This document shows positions 1 to 8,608 of a DNA stretch of 64,000 bases, piece after piece. Under the pieces are notes generated by a model. It was not told the DNA's origin and did not search any database. It was given only the letters and a program-made list of their open reading frames with translations. Origin of the DNA: CAYLPJ01 sp964385465 (GTDB taxonomy: Bacteria > Planctomycetota > Phycisphaerae > SM23-33); assembly GCA_964385465.1 (NCBI GenBank), contig CAYLPJ010000030.1, positions 10,442 to 74,441 of the forward strand, in the 5' to 3' direction. The position numbers and the translations under genes are program-made. Within the stretch, counting starts at the first letter, position 1; every line of letters starts with the position of its first letter.

Positions 1-1283
1 CCGAGCAGTTGCATGGCCGAGCCGACGCTGGCCGAGGGCACGTCGATTACCAGCCGCTCGAGCGGCTCGGCCCGTCCGTCGGCGCCGTCGTGGAAGATCA
101 CCTCCGGCTTGCCCACGCAGAGCTCGTAGCCCTCGCGGCGCATGTTCTCCAGCAGGATGCCCAGGTGCAGCAACCCGCGCCCGGAGACGATGAACTCGTC
201 TCCCAGGTCCTCCACCGACAGGGCCACGTTCGATTGAAGCTCGCGGTTGAGCCGCTCGCGGAGCTGGCGGTTGGTGACGAACTGCCCTTCTCGCCCGGCA
301 GCCGGGCCGTCGTTGATCCGGAAGGTCATGTGCAGCGTCGGCTCGTCGACGCTGACGGCCGGGAGGGCGACGGGGCGGTCCGGGTCGGCCAGCGTATCGC
401 CAATATCCACGCTGTCGAGCCCGACGACGGCGCAGAGGTCCCCGACGTCCACGCGGTCCACCTCGCGGCGGGCGAGCTTGTCGAAGCGGAAGAGCTGGCC
501 GATGCGCTGGGTGGTCTGTCGGCCGTCGCGACCGATGACGACGACGGGCTTTCTCGCTTCGAGCGTGCCGGCGAAGACGCGTCCGATGCCGATGCGTCCG
601 ACGTATTCGCTGTAGTCGAGCGTGGTGACGAGCATCTGCAGCGGCGCGTCGGGGTCGAGGTCGGGGACGGGCACGTGCTCGATGATGGCGTCGAAGAGGG
701 GGTGGACGTCGCCTTCGCCTTCGGGCGGGAGGCGGTCGGCGTCGGCGGTGGCCCAGCCGTCGCGCGCCGAGGCGAAGAGCGTGGGGAAGTCCAGGGCGTG
801 GTCGTCGGCGCCGAGGTCGACCAGCAGGTCGAACACCTGCTCGTGGACGGCGTGGGGGCGGGCGTCCGGGCGGTCCATCTTGTTGACCACCACGATCGGC
901 GCCAGGCCCATCGCCAGGGCCTTGCCCAGCACGTAGCGGGTCTGCGGCATGACGCCCTCGAAGGCATCCACCACCAGCAGGGCGCCGTCGGCCATCTTGA
1001 GCACGCGCTCGACCTCGCCTGAGAAATCGGCGTGGCCGGGGGTGTCCACGATGTTGATGTGGTAGGCCCGCCCGTGGCGGTCCGTGTAGTCGATGGCGCA
1101 GTTCTTGGCCAGGATGGTGATCCCACGCTCGCGTTCGAGCGGATTGGAATCGAGGATGCACTCGCCGGTCAGCTCGCCGTGGCGGAACAGCCCGCTCTGG
1201 CGCAGCAGTTGATCGACCAGCGTCGTCTTGCCGTGATCGACGTGGGCGATGATCGCGACGTTTCGTATGTCACTTCGGGTCAT
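1..1283 (-). CDS. typA: TypA/BipA translational GTPase (5' part; C-terminus beyond window)
   Basis: Ribosome-binding GTPase of the EF-G/EF-Tu superfamily, involved in ribosome assembly and stress adaptation in the cytoplasm. The 427 visible residues begin MTRSDIRNVAIIAHVDHGKT, carrying the P-loop G1 (AHVDHGKT), followed by the switch II motif DTPGHADF, NKMD (G4) and SAR (G5), then the domain II barrel and an EF-G domain III-like segment (SGRGLLHLGILLENMRREGY). This order is diagnostic for TypA rather than LepA or EF-G. The gene runs off the left edge, so the last roughly 180 residues are missing. The ATG at 1283 is preceded by a GGAGAGG about 12 nt upstream and by a good sigma70-like promoter. 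Confidence 0.96.
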   Translation of the reverse strand, partial: MTRSDIRNVAIIAHVDHGKTTLVDQLLRQSGLFRHGELTGECILDSNPLERERGITILAKNCAIDYTDRHGRAYHINIVDTPGHADFSGEVERVLKMADGALLVVDAFEGVMPQTRYVLGKALAMGLAPIVVVNKMDRPDARPHAVHEQVFDLLVDLGADDHALDFPTLFASARDGWATADADRLPPEGEGDVHPLFDAIIEHVPVPDLDPDAPLQMLVTTLDYSEYVGRIGIGRVFAGTLEARKPVVVIGRDGRQTTQRIGQLFRFDKLARREVDRVDVGDLCAVVGLDSVDIGDTLADPDRPVALPAVSVDEPTLHMTFRINDGPAAGREGQFVTNRQLRERLNRELQSNVALSVEDLGDEFIVSGRGLLHLGILLENMRREGYELCVGKPEVIFHDGADGRAEPLERLVIDVPSASVGSAMQLL

Positions 1284-1324
1284 GATGGCCCCGGGCCTCT
1301 CCAGGGGGAACGTACAGTCCGACC

Positions 1325-1354
1325 AGCATACCCGAACCCGGCCGATCCGGTCAA
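1325..1354 (-). promoter_or_regulatory. sigma70-type promoter of typA
   Basis: Read on the minus strand: -35 TTGACC (1354-1349), 18-nt spacer, -10 TATGCT (1330-1325). The predicted start near 1318 gives a leader of about 35 nt. This is one of the best matches to the housekeeping consensus in the window. Confidence 0.6.
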
Positions 1355-1532
1355 TGCAGTCTAAGCCCGGCTCCCTGTCGGACGCTGTGGTCGCGTGACA
1401 GCCCGCCGCTTCAGCCACGGAACCCGTGGCGGGCCGGGACCGGCGCCTTGTTTGAGATTTGGCGCCGGGAACCGGGCGCCGGGCGTTATCCTCGCGGCGG
1501 GTGAGCACCATCACACGAAAGGAAAACCATCC

Positions 1533-2522
1533 ATGAAGGTCCTGTACATCGGCGGGACGGGAGAGATCTCGTACGAGTGCGTGCGGCGGGACGTCGAGCT
1601 CGGGCGCGACGTGGCCGTGTTCAACCGCGGGCGGCGTGACGAGGACCTGCCCGGCGGCGTGCGGCGCATCACCGGCGACCTGACGGACGACGCGGCCTAC
1701 GCGGCGCTGGGCGACGAGCGCTGGGACGTTGTCTGCCAGTTCGTCGCCTACGACATCTCCCGCGTGCAGCGGGACGCGACGGTCTTCGCCGGGCAGGTGG
1801 GCCAGTACGTGTTCATCTCCTCGGCGTCGGCGTACCAGAAGCCGCCGACGGGCTACGTCGTCAGCGAGGCCACGCCGCTGGATAACCCCTATTGGGCCTA
1901 CAGCCGGGCCAAGGCGGAGATGGAGGCCTGGCTGTTGGCCGAGCACGAGGCCGGGCGCCTGCCGGTGACGATCGTCCGCCCCAGCCACACGCTCCGGTCG
2001 CGGTTCCCCGGCGGGATCGGCTCCGGCGATGACTGGGCATGGCGGATCAAGCAGGGCAAGCCGGTTATCGTCCACGGGGACGGCACGAGCTTGTGGACGA
2101 TCACTCACAGCCGCGACTTCGCCAAGGGCTTCTGCGGCCTGCTGGGCGCCGAGGCGGCGCTCGGCGAGGCGTTCCACGTCACGCGGCACATGGAGTCGCA
2201 CACGTGGAACGAGATCTACACGTCCGTCGCTCGCGCCCTCGGCCGCGACGCGAAGCTCGTCCACGTGCCGACCGAGACGCTCATCCGCTACAATGCCGAC
2301 TGGGCCGGACCGCTGCTGGGCGACAAGACATGGCCGGTGATGTTCGACAACGCCAAGGCCATGGCCGTCGCCGGCCGATGGGAATGCGAGCTGGACCTGG
2401 ACGCCACGTTCGCCGCCGCCGCCGAGCTCTACCGCCGCCGGGCCGACACCTACCGCCCGGACCCCGAGAAGCACGCCGTGCTCGACCGGATCGCCGCCGA
2501 GCAGGAGAGCCTGGGTGCCTGA
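1533..2522 (+). CDS. NAD-dependent epimerase/dehydratase (extended/atypical SDR)
   Basis: A 329-residue nucleotide-sugar epimerase or reductase-like protein. The N-terminus MKVLYIGGTGEISYECVRR is a Rossmann beta1-alpha1 with a G-x-x-G-x-I dinucleotide loop of the atypical SDR kind. FISSASAY and YSRAK supply the Ser, Tyr and Lys of the SDR active site. A substrate lid follows (VHGDGTSLWTITHSRDFAKG), typical of the family also containing isoflavone-reductase-like and chloroplast stem-loop-binding proteins. The ATG at 1533 has AAAGGA 9-14 nt upstream. An upstream in-frame extension to about 1395 lacks an SD and is unlikely. The leader contains two GC-rich hairpins (around 1398-1434 and 1460-1482). 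The substrate is unknown. Confidence 0.88.
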   Translation: MKVLYIGGTGEISYECVRRDVELGRDVAVFNRGRRDEDLPGGVRRITGDLTDDAAYAALGDERWDVVCQFVAYDISRVQRDATVFAGQVGQYVFISSASAYQKPPTGYVVSEATPLDNPYWAYSRAKAEMEAWLLAEHEAGRLPVTIVRPSHTLRSRFPGGIGSGDDWAWRIKQGKPVIVHGDGTSLWTITHSRDFAKGFCGLLGAEAALGEAFHVTRHMESHTWNEIYTSVARALGRDAKLVHVPTETLIRYNADWAGPLLGDKTWPVMFDNAKAMAVAGRWECELDLDATFAAAAELYRRRADTYRPDPEKHAVLDRIAAEQESLGA

Positions 2523-2584
2523 CGGGCTGAGGGCGCCTATCATTGCATAGAAAGCTCCGTTTCTGCCGACGTGAAGGCGAGCCG

Positions 2585-4228
2585 ATGCCTTACGATGACC
2601 GTGCATTCACGACGGGGGCGAACGAGCCGGTCAGCCCGCCGGTGCCGGAAACCGTTCGCGTCGCCTGGGCGGGGCTGTGGCTCTGCGGGCGGTCGATCTG
2701 CCACGACGCCCGCCGCTTGGGAAACTGGCTGGAGGGGCGGGTCTTCCCCACCCTCCAGAAGGTCGGCCACCACATCGCTCGCCTGGACCTGCGGGCCGAC
2801 GGCACGGTGCAGTTGCTGGGGCCCCCGAACCCGAGGGAGCAGGTCCACCTCGAGGGTTGCCGGGCGCTGACCGCGCTGCTGGCGAGCATGGGCATCCAGC
2901 GACTGGAGCTCAGCCCTCGCCTGGAGCACAACCAGCTCCGCGACATCCTGATGCTGCTGCACATCCATCGTCGGCGCCTGCGTGACCGCGACGCCGCCGT
3001 GGCCCGTGGGGGCTGGCAGGCGAAGCTGTTTGGCGCGGCCGGGGTGTTGTTCGCCTGCGCGACGCTCCGCGTCGTCGGCGACCGGTTGGAGATCTCCTAC
3101 ACCTACTGCCGCACGCGATTCAGCCGCATCGTCGAGTGGTTCGAGCGTCGTCACGGGCGGGTGGCCGACCACCGGGCCCTCTTCCGGGTCGCGCCGTACT
3201 ACGCCGTCCTGCCTGTGCTCGTCGCGGCGGCGACGTTCGTCATCTACAGCCTCAACGGCGGCTGGTGGCTGCTGCTGGCGCTGACGGTGCTGGAGGGGCT
3301 GGTGCTCGGCGGGGCGGTGTACCTGTTCTTCATGGTCGTCGGAAGCGTGGAGTACGACAACGAGGAGAAGGCCTACCGCCTCCGCCGAACCTACGCCGAG
3401 CTCCGACGCTACGCCGACCGCACCCGCCGCGAGCTCAACGAGGCCGCCAGCATTCAGCAGCGGCTCATGCCCGACCTCGACCACATGCCCGCCGCCGACT
3501 GCCTCGACTGGGCCAGCAGCTTCCGACCCGAGAGCGAGGTCGGCGGAGATTACTTCGACGTCGCCGATGTCGGGGACGGCAAGGTGGACGTCGTCTTCGC
3601 AGACGTCAGCGGCCACGGCATGGGCGCCGCATTCGTCACCGCGATCGTCAAGGGCGCGTTCCGGACATGGGTCGACGACGGCATCGGCCTCGCGGGCTTT
3701 GTCCGCCTGGTCAACCGCGACCTCGTCCGCTTCACGCCCGACGGCAGCTTCGTCGCCATGATCGCCGCCGTCATCGACACAGCCACCGGTCGCGTCGCGC
3801 TGGTCAACAGCGGCCACAACCCCGTGCCGACGTACGTCCCCGCCGACGCGCGGCGGCCGGTACGGCCGCTGGACCACCTCGGCTCGATGGTGCTCGGCGT
3901 GATGGAAGACATCGACATTCACCCGTTCGAGCTGGAGCTCGCCGAGGGCGATGCCGTCGTCTTCGCCACTGACGGACTGCCCGAGGCCGTCTCCATCCGC
4001 GGAGAGATGTTCGGCAACAAGCGGCTGCTGAGCTCGGCGCAGACCCACCGCGGGCGGGAGCTGGACGATCTCGTCGCGGCCATGGTCGCCGACGTGTCGG
4101 AGTTCGCCGAGGGCGTCGAGCCCACGGACGATCAGACCGTCCTGGCCTTCGCGCTGAAGCACCGCTGCGGCGTCTGGGCCGGAGAGCGGGAGGCATCCGT
4201 CCAGCCGGCGGCCCGGCCGCGGGGATGA
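2585..4228 (+). CDS. membrane-anchored PP2C/SpoIIE-type serine phosphatase
   Basis: A 547-residue protein phosphatase. Residues 1-200 form an uncharacterised alpha/beta region with no recognisable sensor domain. Two hydrophobic segments follow (about 206-224 and 228-252), then a coiled-coil linker (EEKAYRLRRTYAELRRYADR) and a RsbU/SpoIIE PP2C domain. Metal ligands are visible as GGDYFD (D322), FADVSGHGMG (D340), FATDGLPEA and DDQT near the end. Proteins of this class dephosphorylate anti-anti-sigma factors in partner-switching pathways, but no anti-sigma or STAS gene lies nearby. The chosen ATG has GAAGGCGA upstream. A TTG at 2543 in frame is less likely. The gene ends 8 bp before a convergent gene. 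Confidence 0.9.
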   Translation: MPYDDRAFTTGANEPVSPPVPETVRVAWAGLWLCGRSICHDARRLGNWLEGRVFPTLQKVGHHIARLDLRADGTVQLLGPPNPREQVHLEGCRALTALLASMGIQRLELSPRLEHNQLRDILMLLHIHRRRLRDRDAAVARGGWQAKLFGAAGVLFACATLRVVGDRLEISYTYCRTRFSRIVEWFERRHGRVADHRALFRVAPYYAVLPVLVAAATFVIYSLNGGWWLLLALTVLEGLVLGGAVYLFFMVVGSVEYDNEEKAYRLRRTYAELRRYADRTRRELNEAASIQQRLMPDLDHMPAADCLDWASSFRPESEVGGDYFDVADVGDGKVDVVFADVSGHGMGAAFVTAIVKGAFRTWVDDGIGLAGFVRLVNRDLVRFTPDGSFVAMIAAVIDTATGRVALVNSGHNPVPTYVPADARRPVRPLDHLGSMVLGVMEDIDIHPFELELAEGDAVVFATDGLPEAVSIRGEMFGNKRLLSSAQTHRGRELDDLVAAMVADVSEFAEGVEPTDDQTVLAFALKHRCGVWAGEREASVQPAARPRG

Positions 4229-4236
4229 CCCCGCGG

Positions 4237-5253
4237 TCACCGCAGCAGCAGGAACTGCCGCCCCGCCATCAGCGGGCGCGCGTGGTGCTCGGCCACGTAG
4301 GGCAGGGCCCTTGCGATGTAGTCGCCGGCGGCGGGCTCGGCGGCGAGGTCCGCGAAGCTCCACACCTCCGCGGCCAGGAGCATGGCCTCCAGCACGTCCG
4401 TGCCGACCCGCCCGAGGTCGCTTCCGGCGGCCGAGCACGCGCCGAGGGCCCCGCCGCGAAGCTCCGGGGGCAGGTGGCGCAAGGCGGCGGCGACGTCGTA
4501 GACGTAGGGCCCGAGGCCGCAACGGCAGAATTCCACCGCCCGGGCCTCGCCGTCGGCGAAGAGGACCGCTTGCGCGTCCAGGTCGCCGTGGATCACCCCT
4601 TGGTGGTCCGGCCCGGCGGGGATGTCGGCCAGCAGGGCGGCGGCACGCTCGGCGGCACGGCAGGTGTCGGCGACGGCGTCGGCCGGGGCGATCCCCGCGG
4701 CGGCGATGGCGTCGACGGCCTCGATACGCTCTGCCAGCCTGTCGGCGTCGAACCCCGGGCGGGTGAAATCTCCCGGCGGCAGCCATGTGCGGGAGTGGGC
4801 GTGAAGGCGGCCCAGCAGCCTGCCGATCGCCGCGGCGTGTTGTGCGCCCGGCTGGGCGCCACCGGGGATGCACTCGCCCTCGACGCGGGTCAGCAGCGAG
4901 CACCGCACGCCGTCGTAGGACTCCGCCGCGATGTCGGCGAGCAACTTGCCGTCCCGCGTCGCCACGGGGCGTGGGGCCGTGACATCTTCGGCGTCGGCCA
5001 GGCCTTGAAGAAACGTCAGCTCCGATCGCACGGCCCCGTCGTCGGCCGGGCCCTCGGCCAGCCGCGCCCGCCCGGGAACGTGCAGCCGCAGCGTCCACTG
5101 CCCGCCCCCGGCCGAGTGAACCACGAAGCCGGCGTAGTCGCCGTGGCCGAGGAAGCTCAGCCGCGTGGGCCCCAGCGGGTAGTTCCCCAGTGCCATCACC
5201 GCCAGTCGTGCCAGTTCGATATGCTCCGGCGTTGAGGTATCTGTCTCTGTCAT
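4237..5253 (-). CDS. APH-type phosphotransferase family protein with altered catalytic residues
   Basis: A 338-residue member of the aminoglycoside phosphotransferase/choline kinase-like fold (SrkA/CotS-like). The N-lobe strand TLRLHVPGR (residues 54-62) and the catalytic loop IHGDLD (H222, D224) are present. The Asn that usually ligands Mg in HGDLxxxN is Ala229, and the following DFG-equivalent aspartate is Glu241 (VEFCRCGLGPYVYD). The motif order and the GPYVYDVA segment are family-typical, so the fold call is sound, but catalysis is doubtful. The ATG at 5253 has GGGACGAG upstream and is divergent from the Rossmann/chemoreceptor-tip gene. The substrate is unknown. Confidence 0.82.
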   Translation of the reverse strand: MTETDTSTPEHIELARLAVMALGNYPLGPTRLSFLGHGDYAGFVVHSAGGGQWTLRLHVPGRARLAEGPADDGAVRSELTFLQGLADAEDVTAPRPVATRDGKLLADIAAESYDGVRCSLLTRVEGECIPGGAQPGAQHAAAIGRLLGRLHAHSRTWLPPGDFTRPGFDADRLAERIEAVDAIAAAGIAPADAVADTCRAAERAAALLADIPAGPDHQGVIHGDLDAQAVLFADGEARAVEFCRCGLGPYVYDVAAALRHLPPELRGGALGACSAAGSDLGRVGTDVLEAMLLAAEVWSFADLAAEPAAGDYIARALPYVAEHHARPLMAGRQFLLLR

Positions 5254-5404
5254 GGTCGGGCTCGTCCCTGCGGATGGCGGTTCGCGGGCGGGGCTGCGTT
5301 TGCCGTCCAAGTTACCCCGGAATCCCGCTAAAGGCCACTTTGGGCCGCGACGATACCCTTCCCGGGAGAAGGCCACGGGACGCAATCGCCCCGCGAGGAT
5401 GTAC

Positions 5405-6067
5405 ATGAACGTTGTGTTCGTAGGCGGCGGTCGAGGTGCCGCCGAACTGCTTTCAAAGTTTCTCGGTGCCCGGGGGGTCCGCGTGGTCGGCGTGGTCGAC
5501 CCCAATCCCGACGCCGACGCCATGAAGCTCGCGCGGCAGCACGGCATCGCGACGTCGGCGGATCAGGCGGCGATGATCCGCCGGCGCGGCGTGGAGGTCA
5601 TCGTCGAGGTCACCGGGGTGCCCAAGGTCCGCCAGGCCGTCATGCAGGCGATGCGTCCCGAGCAGGACCTGATGACCGCCGCGGCCGCCCGGATGATGGA
5701 CGGGCTGCTCCGCGACCAGGCCGGCCGGCGCAACGCCGAGGTGGCCGACGAGCTGTCCGGTCTCACCGGCGAGATGACCCGGGCGATCGAGAAGATCGAC
5801 GCCACCAGCGCCGGCGTGGCGCGGATCCTGCCGGCGATCACCATGGTCACGCTGAACGCCAGTGTGGAGGCTGCCCGTGCCGGGCAGGCCGGGGCCGCGT
5901 TCGCCGTCATCGTCGAGCGGATGCGCCAGCTCATCGACGAGGTCCGCACCGCCGTCGAGGGCATCCAGGCCAGCAGCGGCATCGGGCATCAACTGCTCCA
6001 GCAGCTCGACGAGACCGAGCGCCGCCTCCGCGAGGCGTTCGAACACGACCGCGCCGACGCCGCCTGA
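5405..6067 (+). CDS. Rossmann-fold domain fused to chemoreceptor-type signalling tip
   Basis: A 220-residue soluble protein. Residues 1-90 form a Rossmann unit (MNVVFVGGGRGAAELL, with a VVGVVDPNPDA beta2 acidic end) like the NAD(P)-binding domains of homoserine dehydrogenase or CoA-binding proteins. A helical hairpin follows with LNASVEAARAGQAGAAFAVI, closely matching the protein-interaction tip of methyl-accepting chemotaxis proteins (consensus LNAAIEAARAGE.GRGFAVV). No membrane segment or HAMP is present. The ATG at 5405 is preferred over the one at 5399 because GCGAGG sits 7 nt before it. It may couple a ligand- or redox-sensing Rossmann domain to a CheA/CheW array. No che genes are in the window, so that is inference. 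Confidence 0.72.
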   Translation: MNVVFVGGGRGAAELLSKFLGARGVRVVGVVDPNPDADAMKLARQHGIATSADQAAMIRRRGVEVIVEVTGVPKVRQAVMQAMRPEQDLMTAAAARMMDGLLRDQAGRRNAEVADELSGLTGEMTRAIEKIDATSAGVARILPAITMVTLNASVEAARAGQAGAAFAVIVERMRQLIDEVRTAVEGIQASSGIGHQLLQQLDETERRLREAFEHDRADAA

Positions 6068-6177
6068 CCGGAGTCGGCCGCCTGGCGGATCGTCAGGGCT
6101 TCGCTCTACCGCTCACGCCTTGCGGCGGCGACGAGGCTCGCGCAGCCGGTGAAGGCTCCGGATCCCCTGCCAAGGAG

Positions 6178-6325
6178 TTGCCAAGCCCGGCTTCTCCGAG
6201 GGATGAGTGGGCTGGCCTGGTGGCGGGCGCCTGCTTGTGGGCGAGCGATTCCGCCGCCCGGGGACGTCGCGGGTCTCCGCCATCGCCGAGCGGATGCGCC
6301 AGCTCATTGACGAGGTCCGCGGGGA
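6178..6325 (+). pseudogene. remnant of a second chemoreceptor-tip coding sequence
   Basis: Bases 6287-6320 repeat bases 5914-5947 with one mismatch in 34, coding for ERMRQLIDEVR in both places. Just upstream, in a different reading frame, the segment ASDSAARGRRG resembles the NASVEAARAGQAG of the intact gene. The homology therefore continues through a frameshift. There is no start codon with an SD and the copy ends where the stop of the convergent gene begins. It looks like a decayed partial duplication of the gene ending at 6067. Bases 6068-6177 show nothing recognisable. Confidence 0.6.
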
Positions 6326-6326
6326 A

Positions 6327-7619
6327 TCAGGCCTCCAGGCCCAGCCGGAAGAACGCGTTGGCGTTGTCGAACAGCCACGCGCGGGCGACGGCCTTGGCCT
6401 CGTCCAGGCCGAGGTACTCCATCTCGACCATCTCCGCCAGGGCGATCGCGATGTTGTCCCGCGCGATGCCGGCGTGGGCCCACGCCCGGTCGGCATGGCC
6501 GCCGAAGTCTGAGCCGTACCCGTGCACCTTGCCGTGCGGCATCGCGCTGAGGGCCTGGCAGAACAGCCGCTGGCAGTACACGGGGTCGATGATGTTCGCC
6601 CAGCAGAAGTCGATCGACGCGTTGGGGTAGTTCTTGCCCAGGAACAGCAGCTCGCCGCCGTAGGGCCAGTTCGCGTGGAAAAGGTCGAACCGCACCTCCC
6701 GGTGCAGGTGCAGCACGCCGGTCAGGCCGACGGCGTTGGTCTTGGCGATCTCGTTGCGGATGCCGGCCATGTGCCCGGTGTGGATCTGCACCGGCAGGTC
6801 CAGCTCCGCCGCCATCCGCAGGAACCGGTGGAAGAGCCAGTCGTCCAGCGCCCGCGTGCCGTCGGGATACGCCGCCGAGCGGTTCGGGTCTGCCATGAAG
6901 GCGTTCCACACCGCCTCGGCCTCGCCTCGCGTGGGGTTGCCGTAGTCGATCGGGCGGCTGTAGGCGGACTGGTCCTTGAACGCGACGGCCCCGTAGTCCT
7001 TGGCGCGGGCGAAGATCTCGCGGCAGGCGTCGAGGTAGTCGTCGAGCGTGACGGCGGTCCTCCCGAGCGGGGCGACGCGGTCTTGGACGTCGTTCCACGA
7101 GCGGACGTTGTGGTAGCCGGGAAGGCTGATCGCCAGGTGTCCCCGCGGTGTCATCTTCCACGTGCCGTCGAGCACCTCTGCCATGTCCGGCCAGACGTCC
7201 TCGATCCGCGCGACGATCTTCGCCTCGTCGAGGATGCCCTCGAACGTGGCGGCGTCGGAGAGGTCCATGAGCCGGCCTTCCATGCTCTTGAGGCCGTCGA
7301 GCGTGACGTCGTCGACGTCGTAGAACCGTTGGAGCACGCGGCGGGTGACCAGGGCGTAGCCGGTGTGCTTCGTGCGGGACCAGGCCTTCTCGAGGATCGG
7401 CCAGCGGTCCTCGACGCTGCGGCCGGCGTCGGCGAGGACGGCGTTCTCCTTGTCGGACAGCGCGCTGAGCAGGTCGCTGTGGAAGTAGCCCCCGCGGACG
7501 ACCTCGATCGGGTCGGCGTACTTCGGCCCGCACTGGCGGGAGTGATCGTGGCAGTCCACGATCGGCTGGTCCTCGCAGAATGCCCGCAGCTCCTCGAACG
7601 CCTTCGTCGCCCGTCGCAT
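6327..7619 (-). CDS. amidohydrolase-superfamily metalloenzyme (uronate-isomerase/amidohydrolase-2-like)
   Basis: A 430-residue TIM-barrel metal hydrolase or isomerase. Metal ligands are visible as VDCHDHSR (H24, H26) on strand 1, the His in VQIHTGH, FHANWP, and the Asp in YGSDFGG on strand 8. This pattern fits the amidohydrolase-2/uronate isomerase branch rather than urease-like enzymes, since no carboxylated Lys is seen. No signal peptide. It heads a minus-strand pair of its own promoter, with AGGGAGCGG before the ATG. Downstream on the same strand there is nothing; upstream lie an epimerase and a sugar isomerase on the same strand. A role in sugar-acid catabolism is inferred from the neighbours. 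The exact reaction is not identifiable. Confidence 0.82.
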   Translation of the reverse strand: MRRATKAFEELRAFCEDQPIVDCHDHSRQCGPKYADPIEVVRGGYFHSDLLSALSDKENAVLADAGRSVEDRWPILEKAWSRTKHTGYALVTRRVLQRFYDVDDVTLDGLKSMEGRLMDLSDAATFEGILDEAKIVARIEDVWPDMAEVLDGTWKMTPRGHLAISLPGYHNVRSWNDVQDRVAPLGRTAVTLDDYLDACREIFARAKDYGAVAFKDQSAYSRPIDYGNPTRGEAEAVWNAFMADPNRSAAYPDGTRALDDWLFHRFLRMAAELDLPVQIHTGHMAGIRNEIAKTNAVGLTGVLHLHREVRFDLFHANWPYGGELLFLGKNYPNASIDFCWANIIDPVYCQRLFCQALSAMPHGKVHGYGSDFGGHADRAWAHAGIARDNIAIALAEMVEMEYLGLDEAKAVARAWLFDNANAFFRLGLEA

Positions 7620-7658
7620 GCCACCGCTCCCTTCCCGGCCAGCCCGGCCGACAGCGGG

Positions 7659-7687
7659 AGCATATCCGATCAACGGCTGGCCGTCAC
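7659..7687 (-). promoter_or_regulatory. candidate promoter of the amidohydrolase gene
   Basis: On the minus strand, GTGACG (7687-7682), 17-nt spacer, TATGCT (7664-7659). It overlaps the last codon of the upstream epimerase gene. The predicted leader is about 33 nt, matching the other promoters in this window. Confidence 0.42.
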
Positions 7688-8604
7688 CCCGTCTCGGCGG
7701 GTTGGTCGGGGGTGAGGGTGGTGTGGCGGGGGGTCCAGCCGAGGGTGGCGGTGATGCCGGAGATGTCCACGAGGCTCGTCAGCTCCTCGGCGGGGACCTT
7801 CAGCGGCACGCCGCGGTAGCAGCGGTCCAGCAGCTCGGGGATGGGGACGTCGACGGTCGGGTTCGGGGAGGTCGGGCAGAGGGAGTGATAGCCGGGCCCC
7901 TGGCGCTCGAGGATGGCGGCGACAAGCCGGCCGGCGTCGTCGGTGAACAGGAAGCTGAAGCCCTCGTCGGGGTTGCCGAGAAGGCGGCCCTTGAAACGGT
8001 CCCTGCGGCTGCGGAGCCAGCCAGTGTGTTTATGGCGCATCAGGTACGGCAACCGCAGCGTCGTGGCCGAGAGGCCCTCGGTGGTCTTGGCGTAGAAGCG
8101 CAGGAGGTCCTCACCGGCGACCTTGCTGAGCCCGTAGAGGTTGGCCGGGCAGGGCGGGGCGTCGCCGTCGATGGGCAGGTAGGCCAGGCAGCTCGGCCGG
8201 CTCAGGACGGCGGCTTCGTTGTCTTCGTTGCCGAACCAGTCGAGGAGCCGGTCGCCGCCGAACGCCTGGACGGAGCTGGCGAAGACGAGCTTTCGCACGC
8301 CCATCTCGACGGCGGCCTGGAAGACGTTGACGTCCATCGCGAGGTTTTCGCGGTAGAGCTTCTGCGGCGTGCTGGCGGCGCGGATGTGGGAGTAGTTGGC
8401 CAGGTGGACGACGGCGTCGCAGCCCTCGATGAGCCGGTAGCACGCCATCGGGTCGAGCAGGTCGGCCAGCTCGACGCGGAAGTCCAGGCCCGCGCGGTAG
8501 CGGGAATCGTTGGCCAGGACGTCGAAGCCCGCCTCGGTCAACTCGACGGCCACGTCGCGGCCAAGCCTCCCGGCCGCGCCGGTCACGAGAACCTTCGTGG
8601 ACAT
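7684..8604 (-). CDS. NAD-dependent epimerase/dehydratase (UDP-glucose 4-epimerase/uronate dehydrogenase-like)
   Basis: A 306-residue extended SDR. The N-terminal VLVTGAAGRLG is the classical GxxGxxG NAD loop. FASSVQAFGG and YGLSKVAGE supply the Ser and the YxxxK catalytic pair. The compact size and the lack of a long C-terminal substrate domain are closer to uronate dehydrogenase-type SDRs than to full GalE, but specificity cannot be read from sequence. The start ATG at 8604 is 4 nt after the stop of the preceding sugar-isomerase gene, so the two are probably co-transcribed and act on the same sugar. Confidence 0.86.
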   Translation of the reverse strand: MSTKVLVTGAAGRLGRDVAVELTEAGFDVLANDSRYRAGLDFRVELADLLDPMACYRLIEGCDAVVHLANYSHIRAASTPQKLYRENLAMDVNVFQAAVEMGVRKLVFASSVQAFGGDRLLDWFGNEDNEAAVLSRPSCLAYLPIDGDAPPCPANLYGLSKVAGEDLLRFYAKTTEGLSATTLRLPYLMRHKHTGWLRSRRDRFKGRLLGNPDEGFSFLFTDDAGRLVAAILERQGPGYHSLCPTSPNPTVDVPIPELLDRCYRGVPLKVPAEELTSLVDISGITATLGWTPRHTTLTPDQPAETG

Positions 8605-8608
8605 CGGC

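Noticed and set aside
9..1364. Plus-strand reading frames over the first 1.3 kb
   Set aside because: They are antisense to typA and have no family similarity. The same holds for the many long opposite-strand frames caused by the high GC content throughout.
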